Source: Edaphochlamys debaryana (lineage: Eukaryota > Chlorophyta > Chlorophyceae > Chlamydomonadales). From it: a DNA stretch of 64,000 nucleotides. Numbering within the stretch: the first letter of the stretch is position 1; every line of letters begins with the position of its first letter. The stretch spans positions 615,395-679,394 of the forward strand of contig JAEHOE010000063.1 in the NCBI GenBank assembly GCA_016858145.1. Direction: 5' to 3'. This document shows positions 12,701-24,200 of the stretch, piece by piece. The notes below the pieces were generated by a model. That model saw only the letters and a program-made list of their open reading frames with translations, had not been told where the DNA came from and searched no databases. A program made the translations under genes and the position numbers.

Positions 12701-14746
12701 CGGTGCTCTGGGTGGGCCTCACGCGGGGGAGTGGGTTTCCGCGGGCGGGTCATACCCATCCTGACGCTGCGGCAGAGGCCACCTTGCCTGGTCCGCCCCC
12801 TTCCCCTGTACCTTCTCCGGCAATCCCACTAACCATTCGACGCTCTCCCGCTTATCAGCTTCAAACAACCCCTTCCCCTCCCCCCCCTCCCTGCCCCCTC
12901 CTCCCCCCTCACCTGCCCCACCGCCAGCCCCGCCCCCGTGGCGATCTGCACCACCGCGCTGATGGCCGCCCGGCGCTGCGGCGGGAACAGGTCCCCCAGC
13001 AGCGAGAACACCAGCGGGAAGCAGCCGCCCACGGCGATGCCGGTGAGGGAGCGGAGCAGGAAGAACTGCCAGTAGGACTTGACCTGGGGGTGGGTGGGTG
13101 GGTGGGGACGGGGGCGGGGTTGAAGGCGGGGGTCGGATGGTGGTGGGGGTTGGATGGCGATGCACGGGACCGACTGGCAAGCGACGGCCATTCGCACCCG
13201 CACTGCCCCACCCCCACGGCGCCGACCCTTCCCCCCCCCTCACCCAGTACGTGAGCAGGCAGGGCGTCTCCCCAATGAAGACCACCCAGAACAGCAGGTT
13301 GCGGCGGTTGGTCTTGCCGCGGTCCGTCAGCCAGCCCACCTGGGGGCGGGGTGGCGGTGGCGGTGGTGGCGGGGAGGGCGCGGCAGTGCGTGGAGCCGCA
13401 TGGCAGCCCTCCCCACACGGCACCCGTCTCCCACAGCCTCCAAACCCAAAGAGCGCCTCCCCCTCCTCTCGCCACTCCCTCTCCCCCCCCTGCTCACCAC
13501 CAGCGCAGCGGGCGCCCCCACCGCGAAGAACGCCGCCATGAGCACCCCCCCCAGCAGGGTGTCCTTCTGCTGCTCGTTCATGCCGAAGAACTCGGCAGCC
13601 TCGGTCATCTGGGGGCAGGGGGGGGCGGAGGGGTGAGGGGCGGGAGGAGCGGCGTGGTGTTTGACCATCTAAAAGCACTGTTGGCCCCAGTCCCCGACCT
13701 CCAGCCCCCGCTCTGTGCTCCTCCGTTTGCCGTCTGGGCCATCCTTTCTCTCCTGCAGCCCCTCCCTCCGCTTCGGCCCCCCCCTTCCCCCACGTTGGGC
13801 GCCAGCAGGTTCTGGTCGGCGAACAGCAGTGCCGCGACGAGGCAGAACATGAAGACCATCCAGCGCCGGCGGGCGGGGGAGAAGGGGTGCTCGAAAGCGG
13901 GGGCGGGGGAGGAGGGCAGCAGCGCTGCGGGGGGGAGGGGCGGGGCGGGGTGGGGGGTGGGTGGGTGTGGAATGAGGAGGGGCCGCAGTCGTGGGATGAC
14001 GGTGGATGACGGCCGTTTGATGGGGCGGTTCAGGGGCAGCGCCATTGCAACGGTGGGTAGACCACGACGGCGGGCAGCAGCAGGGGATGTGAACTGAGGA
14101 AGCACTGGACTGGTTCGTCTGGTGAGAGGGGATGATGCAAGATCCAAGATGCTCACCCTCCTGGATCTCCATAGCCGCGACGACGCTGCTGCCTCCCCCG
14201 CTAGCCAGCCCGGGGGGGCGGGGCCCGTGCGGGGGCACGTCCAGCGCCGCCCCCGGGGGCGGAGAGCCGTTGGCGCCGTCTGCGTCCGCCTCCGTCGCCC
14301 TCCCCGGCATCCGCAGGTAGCGACCCTCCACATCTGGGGGCGGGGCCGGGCCGTGGGCATCAGGGGGATGGGCGTCAAGGGGCGACGCAACTGCGGATAC
14401 GGCAGGGGCGTAGGGGTCCTCACCCCTGGCTCCACCCCTCACCGGTGCCGTTGCCTAGCGACCCTCCCGCTTGGCCCGGGGGAGAGGGAGGTGCACCAGG
14501 CAGATGCACAGCTGTGTGCTGCGGCGATGAAGAAGAGGGGGCCGACGCGTCGAGCAGCTGCTCCTTGGTGGCAACATCCCGCGGCATTCTTGGGAGCCCG
14601 ACCGCCTGTTGCGGGGGTACGCGGACAGCTAAGCTGTTCCGGGGGGACGCGTCAAGGTGGCTCTCATCCCAGCGTCCTGTGCCTTGTGCAGCGGCAGCAG
14701 CTGCTCTCGCAGTTTGAGCCAAATGGCAAAGGGTCAAGTCCTTCAC
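9714..14746 (-). CDS. Spinster-like MFS transporter
   Basis: Multi-pass membrane carrier of the Spns branch of the major facilitator superfamily; animal relatives move lysolipids or sphingosine-1-phosphate, but the substrate here is unknown. Coding exons: 14746-14443, 14333-14157, 13924-13794, 13608-13498, 13339-13244, 13083-12913, 12662-12517, 12232-12055, 11849-11754, 11520-11448, 11143-11001, 10834-10760, 10562-9714 (849 aa, all phases agree). About 170 polar residues precede TM1 (MVFMFCLVAALLFADQNLLA). Motif A GWLTDRGKTNRR lies at about 243-254. Further hydrophobic helices follow (SLTGIAVGGCFPLVFSLLGD, VLLLFGAGGAAGVVAGGAGG). Near the end, NEPETRGVALALQ joins SMTDDLGKGLGP, a very typical Spns segment. 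That junction (intron 11000-10835) requires a GC donor, CAG|GCGAGC; the only nearby GT gives an immediate stop. The last intron ends in AAG. A low-complexity tail of about 260 residues follows the last TM. The gene is head-to-head with the kinase gene. Confidence 0.9.
11521..11613. repeat. Polypurine tandem repeat inside a transporter intron
   Basis: A run of almost pure G/A built from an approximately 12-bp unit (GGAGGGAGGAGG-like) starts right at the acceptor side of exon 11520-11448. On the transcribed strand it is a C/T tract, so it doubles as a very long polypyrimidine tract. It can form triplex or G-rich structures. Confidence 0.7.
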
Positions 14747-15206
14747 GCACGCACTAGGGTATCACGACGTCCGTGCACATCAGTGTTTCTAATAACAGTG
14801 TGCTCGTGTGTGCAAGCCTGAGTATGGGAGCCGGACCATCCCGCCTTCATGCCCCTCGAGGCCCCTCGCGCATCACCTCTTGCCCCCACTGCCCGTCCCC
14901 CCGCATGCCCTTACGCCCAGATCACTCCATAGGTTCTACGTGCTCGAACACCTTTGGTTAGGCCAGGGCACGACGTGGCCCTCTTTGCATCCGCGCCAAT
15001 TTCTCTTCCCTTTTTGCTGTTGCCTGGTCGAGGGGCATAGCGTAACCTAGAGTCAACCGTCACTGGACCTCTTCTATACACTCTAGGTCAGCGGAGCGAG
15101 AAGGCACACGGCGGCCATCCCTCCGCGCGGGCCAGGCGCTCGCAGTGCCTGCCCGCGCGGCTGACCGTTCGTTCGCGGAGTGAGGCCGAAGTGGGCAACA
15201 AGCAGA
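14747..15206. promoter_or_regulatory. Shared divergent promoter region (transporter / kinase)
   Basis: The 460 bp between the start codons of the minus-strand transporter (14746) and the plus-strand kinase gene (15207) must contain both promoters and 5' UTRs. The base composition is more balanced than in the flanking genes. A weak TATA-like TCTATACACT lies at 15074-15083, about 125 bp before the kinase ATG. No other element can be named with confidence. Confidence 0.5.
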
Positions 15207-18200
15207 ATGGCGGACAGCGACCGGCGAGACAGGCGAGACAGGCGAGAGTGGGGCACCGATGATGCTGCGAGCTCCGACGACGACACATACGATACCTATG
15301 GCACTCCGCCGACCCGCTCGGCCCTCAAGCGGGGACCCGGTGAGCCTCGGCGCGGGTTTTGGTGTCGTCTGCTTGCACGCTCGCGCCCGCCGGAAGGGAT
15401 GCTCGGCGCGCTTGCACGTGGGGCGCTCCCCGAGCTCGCGAAAGTCCGCCCATCACCTGCGTTGAGGACAGCGCGTGCGATCGGCGGCACTGCGGCGGGC
15501 GGGGGTTCGGGTTACGCTGCGGAAGCTGCGCCAGCGTGTCGGGGCCTGACGGCGCCTGGGCCCAGGGCGGCTGAGCGCAGAAGCGCCCACCCCGCCGCCC
15601 AGATGCAGCCTCCCGCGATAGAGGGTGAACATGAGACTAATAGCGAACCTGAGATCACGAAATCTGGTTGGGTTGTTGCCGGGGACAGCTGGCAGCCAGC
15701 TGTCCCTGCGACAGCGCTACGCGCAAGGGCCCAGCCTGAGGCGTCATGCGGGCATAGACAATGCTGCCTGGGGTGCACGGCCTTTGCAGTACACGGGTAC
15801 TGTCCGGCTGTACAATGTCTGCTCGGGTGGGCCCGGGTGGGCCCGCGCGCCACGGGCCAGGGAACAGCCAGCGAGTGCCAACCGCTCCCCCAACCCTCCA
15901 CCCCACCACCTTGCAGGCGGGCGCATGGAGAGCAAGCGCTCCGTGGGCAAGCCCCACCGCAGCACTTCCACCAAGGTACGGGGGGGACCCAGGGGGGGCA
16001 GGGGGGGTGGGCAGCAGAGCGCTACGGGCAGGGAGTCTGATGGGGCTTTGGGGGCTGGGGCTGCTGAGCGTGGCAAGGGTGGGGGTGGGTGGGACCTGGC
16101 CGCTGCTGGTAAGTGGCGAGGGGGTCTTCTCCTGTGCATGAGGGCACAAGTAACACAGCCCCGCCTAACCCCGCCTCCCCTCTTCTCCCCTGGTCTTTCC
16201 AGGCCCTGGAGGCGCACGCGCGGCAGGGCAAGCAGGGCATGCGCCGCATGTCCAAGGGCCGCCGCCAGAAGGCCCGGCAGAAGGCGAGGTTCTTCAAGGT
16301 GTGAAGGGCTGCTCGCATGAGCCTGGGAGTCTCAAGCGCGGTAGTTAGCCGGCCGGCCTTAGGTACGGAGGTTCTTCAAGGTGTGTGTGTGTGGGGGGGG
16401 CAGGGGCGGGGGCTGGGTGGGTGTGGTGCCTGCCAGAGGGCCGCCGGGCGGAAGGGTGTTGGGTACGGGAGAGGGGCTGAGCTGAGGCCGTGCCAGAGGA
16501 CGGATGCGGAAGTCGGGAGCTTGGGCTCAAGGGCGAGTGGAGTGGGCACTGACCTCCCCCTGCTCTTTCTGGGTGCCCCCCCCCGCAGGAGATCGACACC
16601 ACGCTGGAGGCCCTGGGCATTGGCACCGCGGCGGCGGCGGCGGCGGGGGGGCCGGGCGGGGCGGCAGGCGGGGGCATGCCGCCCTCCCCTGCCGGCAGCA
16701 GCCTCAGCCTCAGCCTGGCCCCCTCCTCGGACCACCAGGTGCCCACCCCCACACCCACCGCAGCCCCCAGCCGCGCCGACACGCCCCCGCTGGGGCCCGC
16801 GGGCGGCAGCTCGGGCGGCGGGGGCTTCGGGCGGCGGGTGACGAGCGACGTCTCCCTGCGCTCGTGAGCAGGGGTTGGTGGGGGGGTGGGGGGAGACGGC
16901 GATGGGCGTGAGCTGGGGAGTGGGATGGCCGCGGCCGCCTGAGGGCTGCGGGATGTAGGCAAGGTGTGGCGCTGTGGAGGCGCAGGTCGCTGTCCGGGTG
17001 TGTGGGCCAACGCCTCCCCGCCCCCCCTACCCCCTCCCACCGGCCCGGCCCCAGCTCCGACTGGCGCTCCGGCCACTCCACGCCCGAGCGCCAGACCCGG
17101 GCCCCCGGGCTGCTGGCGGCGGAGCTGGGCCGCCCGCCCACGTGAGCAGCGGGGGGCGGGGGGGGGGAGGGGGGGACTGAGGAAGGGGTGCGGGCGGCAG
17201 GGCTGGGAGCGGGCCCAGCCTGGGCGTGAGAGCGCATGTGGCCATCCGTCTGACCCCGCGCTCATGCTTCCCCCCCCCCCCCCAAATTACCCCCCCCCCG
17301 CAGTGCCCCCCCCGGCGCCCCCGCCTCCCTGACCGGCATGTCCTCCGAGGCGGGCGCCGCCCTGCCCCCCCGCAGCCCCTCCATGGCCATCGCCGCGGCG
17401 GGGGGGGAGCGGCGGAGGACCACCAGCATGCCCCCCGGGGCCCCGGGGCAGGGGGGGCCGCAGCACCGCCGGGTGGCCTCGTACGAGGGCGAGGGGGCGG
17501 CGGCGGCAGCGGGGGGAGGGTCAGGAGGAGGGGGGCACGGGGCGGCGGGGGGCACAGGCGGTGGCGGCGCGGGTGCGGGTGCGGCCGTGGCCGGTCTGCT
17601 GCACCAGCCCGTGCCCCTGCGCGGCGCCTGGGGCACGGCCCTGACGCCCGCGCTGGCGGCCCCCGCTGCGCCGCCCCCCTCCTCGGACGCCCGGCACCTG
17701 CTCATGGACCGGTGGGGCGTGGGGGGCGGGGGGGCTGCAGGAGGGGGGCGTGGGGAGGGGATAGGAGTCTGGGTTGGGATGGGCCGGCGAGTGGGTTCAT
17801 GTGGGCATGCCGGGGTGCACAGCCGGGTGCGTCTTGCGCGGCATGGGCTGCTCACCTACCGCAGTCTTATCCCTTCCCTCGGCGCCCCCCCCCTTGCCCA
17901 GTGACCTGTTCCGGCGGCAGCTGGGTCAGGTGCTGGTGGGCAAGGCGCTGACCGCTGACGAGCTGGAGGCGGGGGTGGTGGAGGCGGAGGAGCGGCGGGA
18001 CGGGCTGGTGGCGGAGCTGGAGGCGCTGGTGGAGCGGGCGGAGGACGCGGGGCAGGGGGGCAGCGGGGCGGACAGCGAGGGGGAGGAGTGTGAGTGCTGG
18101 GGGCGCCGGGGGCGTGGGTGGGGTGGTTGCAGGCGGGAGGCGGAGTGGGGGGTGGGGTGCTGGGCACGGGGATCTGGGCTGTAAGAGGGCCCGGTGTGGA

Positions 18201-21200
18201 AGGGGGGGGGGAGGTGGCCCTCGGGGCCCGCGCTCCGTCCTTGTTGACCCTTCCGCACCCCCCCCCTTTCTCCCCACAGTCTCCCTGGACCTGCCCCCCA
18301 GCTGGTCCTCCCTGGCCGAGATGCTGGACAGCCTGGACGACCTGTACCGCCGGGCCAAGGAGGTGCTGCGGAAGGCCAAGCCCATACGGTGGGGGGGGGA
18401 GGAGGGGGGGGAGGAGGGAGAGGGGGGCACTGGGTGTGATGCGTGAGGGGCGGACACGGTGGGACGGCTGCAGGGGGGTCCGACTGTGTCAGAGGCGGGC
18501 AGTCGCCTGGGGGCACGGGCGAGGGAAAGGGGCAGAGTGGTGTGGTTACCTCGGGATGAACAACCAGCCCCATCCTCCCAACCCTCGCTCCCTCCCCCCT
18601 TCCCCCCCCAGCTCCATGCTGGCCGAGGACCCCGAGCTGCTCCCCCGCCTGGCGGCCCTGGCACTGCAGCTGCTGGCGGCGCTGACGGCGGGGGCGGAGG
18701 CGCTGGGGAACGCACTGGCGATCGCGGGTGGGGGGGGGCGGGGGGGGGGTATGGCCTCAGTGGGGCGGGCGGGGGGGATGCATGAGGGACAGAGCGTCTG
18801 GGCGTGGGGCACCGCTTATGCCACCCTCACTTCCCTCCTCACCCCCCTCCTCTCACCCCACCCCCCAGTGCGGTCCCTGGGCAACCTGGCGCTCAAGGGC
18901 AGCGCCGACGACGTGAGGGGCGGGGGGCGGCTGGTGCGGCGGCTGCTGGACGCCCTGGACCACCTGAGCAGGAAGATCAGGTGGGGGGGGGGGGGGGTAG
19001 AGAGTGGGCATTGCAGGCGCAAGCAAGGGAACCGCTGTGCCACATGCAGCCTCTAACAATCCCCCCCCCCCCCCTCCCTCCCAGGGACGACCTGGCGGGC
19101 GGCGATGAGGCGGCGGCGCAGGAGCTGCTGGGGCAGTGCGAGGTGGGGCGGGTATTCTCTTACAAGCTTGCGGTTGCCGCTTGGCCGTCCTGCCCGCCCA
19201 CGCCTGTGAGTCGCACCAACCCTCGCCCCCCACCCCACGCCTCCGCAGGTCATCGCTCTGCGCCTGGCCCGCGCCGGCATCCGCGCCGCAGTGCGGGGCG
19301 CCCACGTGCTGCTGGGCCCCGCCGCGCTGTCCCCCGACTCCTCGGCGCACGAGCGGAGCAACCAGGTGGGGGCGCTGCAGGGGGGGAGTGCGGAGGGGAT
19401 CACGAAGAGCTACCTGCGCCGTGCCCTCAAGCTTCTCCTCGTCTTGGTCGGCTGAGCGCTTGCTCCCTGACACGCTCCCCTGCCCTCCCCTAAACCCTGC
19501 CCTCCCCCCTCCCTCACCCCAGGGCAAGCGCATGGCCGCCCTGTGGGACGAGGCCTCCCGGCAGACGGACCGCATCAGCCGCCGCCACCCCCGGCACAAG
19601 CTGGAGCTGGTGGGGGCGCTGACGGGGGCGTACGCGGAGGCGGGGGCGCTGGCGCTGCCCATGGTGGCGGCGGGGGCAGGGCCGGAGGGCGGCGAGGAGG
19701 CGGGGGCGGGGGGGCCAGGTGAGCCGGGGGGTGGGTGGGGTGGGGCTGGGACGGGTGAGGTGCAGCGGGCTCGGCCAGGGACTGGGCTGGCGGGCTGTCG
19801 GGGCTTGTCCAGGCGTCTGTGTGTGCATGAGTACACGGCCTTGCGCCTTGACCTGGACGGACCCAGCTTCGCCGTTCTCCTCCTCCACACCGCATCGCTC
19901 ACCTCTCCACCTCTCGTACCCCCCCCCCCCAGACGACCCCGACGCCTCCCTCAGCGGTGCGGACGACGACCTGGCCTCGGTCTCCTCATACGACTCGGCG
20001 GCGCACACCCCCCGGGGGGCGGACGGGGGGGCGGGCAGGCCGCTTCAGCCGGGGGCGCTGGGGGCCCCCGGGGGCGCATGGGGCGCGCGGCCGGCGGCCT
20101 GGGGCGGGGGCGCGCGGCGGCCGGGCGCTGCGGGTCCTTCGGGCCGCGGCAGCAGCAGCGGGGGCGGCGGTGCGGGTGCGGGCCTGAGCGACAAGGAGAT
20201 CCTGGCGCAGGCCTGGGTGCCGGCGCTGCTGCAGGTGGGGCCGGGGGGGCGGGGGGAGGGGATTGGGATTGTTTCCAGGCCTTCAGCCGAGGTCCTGCCG
20301 TGCAAGTTCCAGTTGGGAAGCGGGCTTCCCGATGGTGGTTCTCGAGGGCGGCTGGTGGACCGATGTCCTCTGCCTTACCAGCCTTCCCTTCACCTCCCTC
20401 CCCCCCCCCCCCCAGGTCCTGCTCAACCGCGCCAGCGAGGCCTCCAAGATGCTGCGCCACGAGCTGTCGGGGCCGGAGCCCTCCACGGGGGGGTGGGGCG
20501 GGGGCGGGGGCGAGGAGGGCGGGGAGCTGGGGCAGCTGGGCTCGGGCGGGCCCTCGGGCCCCACCGCCAGCGGCTCGCTGGGCCCCGCCGCCGACCTGAC
20601 CGAGGAGGAGCTGGACGAGCTGTGCGGGGTGCTGGACTGCATGCAGCGCACCTTCGGGAACCTCACCGTCGCCAACCTGCGCAGGACCGTGCGGCTGTGC
20701 AGCGGTGGGGCGGGGGGTCCGGGGGGAGGGGGAGGGAGGGGGGTGCACGTGGGGGTGCCGGTTCAGAGGACGTGGCCTGCTGGGGGCTTTGTGCGGGCTC
20801 AATGCGTTGCCGCTCCGCTCGTTGGTCCCTGCCCTGACACCAACGCCTCACCTGCCCCCGCCTTCCCCCGCCCTTCACCCCCCAGCCTGCATGAGCACCC
20901 CGCTGCCCGTGTGGGCGCTCGAGTGCGTCCGCGACTGCGCCGAGGCCACCCTCCGCTTCGTGCACACCCACGACAACGGCAGCCTGGGGCTGGGGGAGAT
21001 GCTGGAGCTGGGGGAGGAGGACCTGGACCAGGAGACAACGGTGTGTGTGGGGGGAGGCGGGGGGCTGGGAGTGGACAAGGCAAGGGCTAGGTTGGCTGGA
21101 ACGGGTGTTCATGTGCCGTGTGGCTTGCCGTCTGCCCCCTCTCCCCAGCGCTGCCCTGCGTGTCACCACACCTGACGCGTGCCAACCCCCCTCCCGCCTC

Positions 21201-24200
21201 CCCTTCCCCTCTCCTCCCCTCCCCCCTCTCAGGACTGGCTCCACCGCACCTGGTACGACATCACCAGCCTCAGCTCCCTGGTGGTCAACGGCCTGCTCAC
21301 CATCCGCCGACAGATCAACGTGCGCCGCAACGACCAGTCCCCGCCGCCCCGCCCCGCGGCGCCCCGCACAGCCTCGGGCGCCTCCGCAGCCTCCGCGGGC
21401 AGCGGCAGCGCAGGCGGCAGCGGGCTCCCGCGGGCTCCCGGCTCCTCGGCCGCCTCCTCCCGCGCCCCTAGCAGGGCCCTCAGCGGCTCGGGCCGGGGCC
21501 GGCCGGCGGGGGCGGGGCGAGGGCCCGAGCCCGCCGCCCCCGGGCGACGGGACGGGGGCGGCACTCAGTACAAGGTGGGGGGTGTGCCCCTGCGCCAGAC
21601 CGGGGGCAGCGGCGTTGGCGGTGTGGGGGCCATTGCGGCCGCCTCCACCCCACAGCCGCCCTCCCTACAGCCCCAGCTGCAGCAGCAACAGCAACCGGGG
21701 GCGGCTGGGCCCTCCACGGACCCCACCCCTGAGCCGGTGGCGGCGGCCCCGCTGCCCCGCTGGAAGGCGGCGCTGCTGACCCCCGCCGCCCCGGAGCCCT
21801 CGGGCGGCAGCGCCAGCGGGGGCCGCCCCTCCCGCAACAGCCTGGAGGCGGCGGGGCCGGGGCGACCGGGGCCACCGGGCTCCCCGGGGGCGGGGCCTGG
21901 GTCCGTGGGCGATGCGGGGGCTTCGGGTCCGGACGCGCGCGGCGGCAGCGCGCAGGGCCCAGGGCCCAGCGGCCGCAAGCCCCTGGCTGGGGGGGAGCCG
22001 CGGAGGGCGGGGCGGGACGGCGACGGCCCCGGCTCGGGAGGGGCAGGCGGGCGGGGCGGCGGCGGCGGCGTGGCCCGGGGCGGCGGCATCGGCGGCCGGG
22101 GCCACGGGCGGCTGTTCGGGAGGGGGCGGCGGGCGGCCCGGGAGGACGAGGACGAGGGCGAGGGGGGGAGTGTGGCCTCTGAGGAGCAGCGGGACGGGCC
22201 GGGCGGGGCGGCCGGGGCAGCGGCGGCCCCGGAGCCCGCTCCCCAGGACCCCACCCCGGCTCCTGTCCCCGCCCCCTCCGCGGCTCCCCCCGGCAACCCC
22301 TCCTACGCCGCCATCGCCCGCGCCGCCGCCGCCGTCGCAGCGGCCCGGCAGGCGGGGGCGGGGGCAGGGGTCCCGGCGACGACGGCGGGGGCGGGGACGG
22401 GTGCCTTCCGCTCGCCCTTTGCAACGGCCGCCGCCTCCTCGGTGGCGCACCGGGCTGCGGGCGTGGCTCCGCCGCTCCGCGCCACCCTCCCCTCCGCCTC
22501 GCCCTTTGCCGCCGCCGCGCTGCAGCCGCCCTCGCCCTCCGCCTCCCCCACCGCCGCCTCTCCGCAGCGCTCGCCCCAGGCCAGCGCCCCGCCCTCGCCC
22601 CCCCGGCCCCCCTCCCCGGGGTCCAAGGAGGCGGCGCCCTCGGGCCCCGGCGCTGCGGCGCTGGCTGCCTCGAACGCTGTGTGGGGTCAGGCGGCGGCGC
22701 GGGGGACTTCGGGCAGCGCCGGGGGCCCCCTGCCGGAGGGGGCGGACGCGGGGGCGGGGGCGGGGCCGGGCACTGCAGCGGCGCCCTCGGGCAACGGCCA
22801 CGGCCCCGTCAGCGGTGGGGACGCCAGCAGCGGGGGCAGCAGCTTCCAGGTGGGGCCGGGCGGGAGGGGTGGAGGGGGTGGAGGTCGGGGTTGACGAGGG
22901 GGTCAAGGTTGACTGCAGTGCCACCTTCGGTTCTCCTTGGCTGCGTCCTCTGAGCCCTGTCCTCCCGGCCCGCTCCCCGCAGTTCACCCCCGCCAAGGCC
23001 CCCGGGGCCCGGGGTACCAGCGCCGCCAGCAGCGGCAGCCCCGCCAGCGGCGCCCCCCCCACGGGGCAGCTCACGCCCCGCCTGGGCAGCCCCAGCGCCT
23101 CGGGGCTGGTCCTGCCGCAGCACTACCCCGCGCCGGCCGCCGCCCCCATCGCCCCCACCACCCTCACCGTCTCCCCCGCCGCCATCCTCGCAGCCGACGC
23201 CCGCCACGACGGCATGGCGCCCACGGACTTCCCCGCCCGCTTCGCACTGCCGCAGCCGCCCCAGCAGCCGCCCCCGCCGCCCCCGCAGCAGCAGCAGCGG
23301 ACCGCCTCGCCGCACTCGCCCCAGCGGCCCCTCCCGCACCCGCACCCCGACCGCTCCCCCTCGCTCACTGCCGCCCTCTCCCTGGGCGGGGGCAACGGCC
23401 TGGCGCGGCTGGGCTCGGAGGGCCTGGCGCCGGGGGGGGGCTCGCACGCCTACACCGGCCCCGGGGGCTACGGCGGCCACCCCTCCGCGCCCCCGCCCAA
23501 CCCCGAGCTGGTGGGCCTGCTGCGGGCCATCGCGCACGACCCCTTCTGGGCCATTCGCTGGGCCGACCTCAGCCAGAGCCTCAGCACGCTCGTGGGGGCG
23601 GGCAGCACGGGCCAGGTGTTCGCAGGTGCGGGGGGGAGGGGGGGGGGCTCGGGTGCTCGGGAGGGAGGGCGGGGGGATCCAGCTGGGCTGTGCTCTGCCC
23701 TGCGACCGTGGGGCCCTGACTGCTGCCGCTCGACTGAGCGTGCACCCACAGCCCCGCCCGCAGCCCAGCTGACAGAGCAACATCCGCCTCCGCCTCAGGA
23801 CCGCCCGACCTCCTCCTCGCCCCCTCTCCCCCCCCCCAGGCATGTACCTGCACGCCGAGGTGGCCATCAAGGTGATCGGCATCAACCGGGACATGAAGTT
23901 CGACATCGAGGCCCTGCGCGCCTTCAAGGCCGAGGTGGACCTCAACAAGCGCCTCAACAACCACCCCAACATCGTGCGGTTCATAGGTGGGGGGGGGGCG
24001 AGGGAGGGGGGGCGAAGTGGGGAGACTGGGGATGGTAGAGGGGCGCAGGGGCCAGCATTGTCGCTGCCTGGTCACCCCCGCCGCCCACCCCCCCTTCCCC
24101 CAGGCGTGTGTGCGGACTACATCCACCAGGCGGCCCGGCAGGCGGGGCTCATGGAGGAGGGGGCGGGGGCGGGGGCGGGGCCGCAGCAGCCCGTGCCCCG

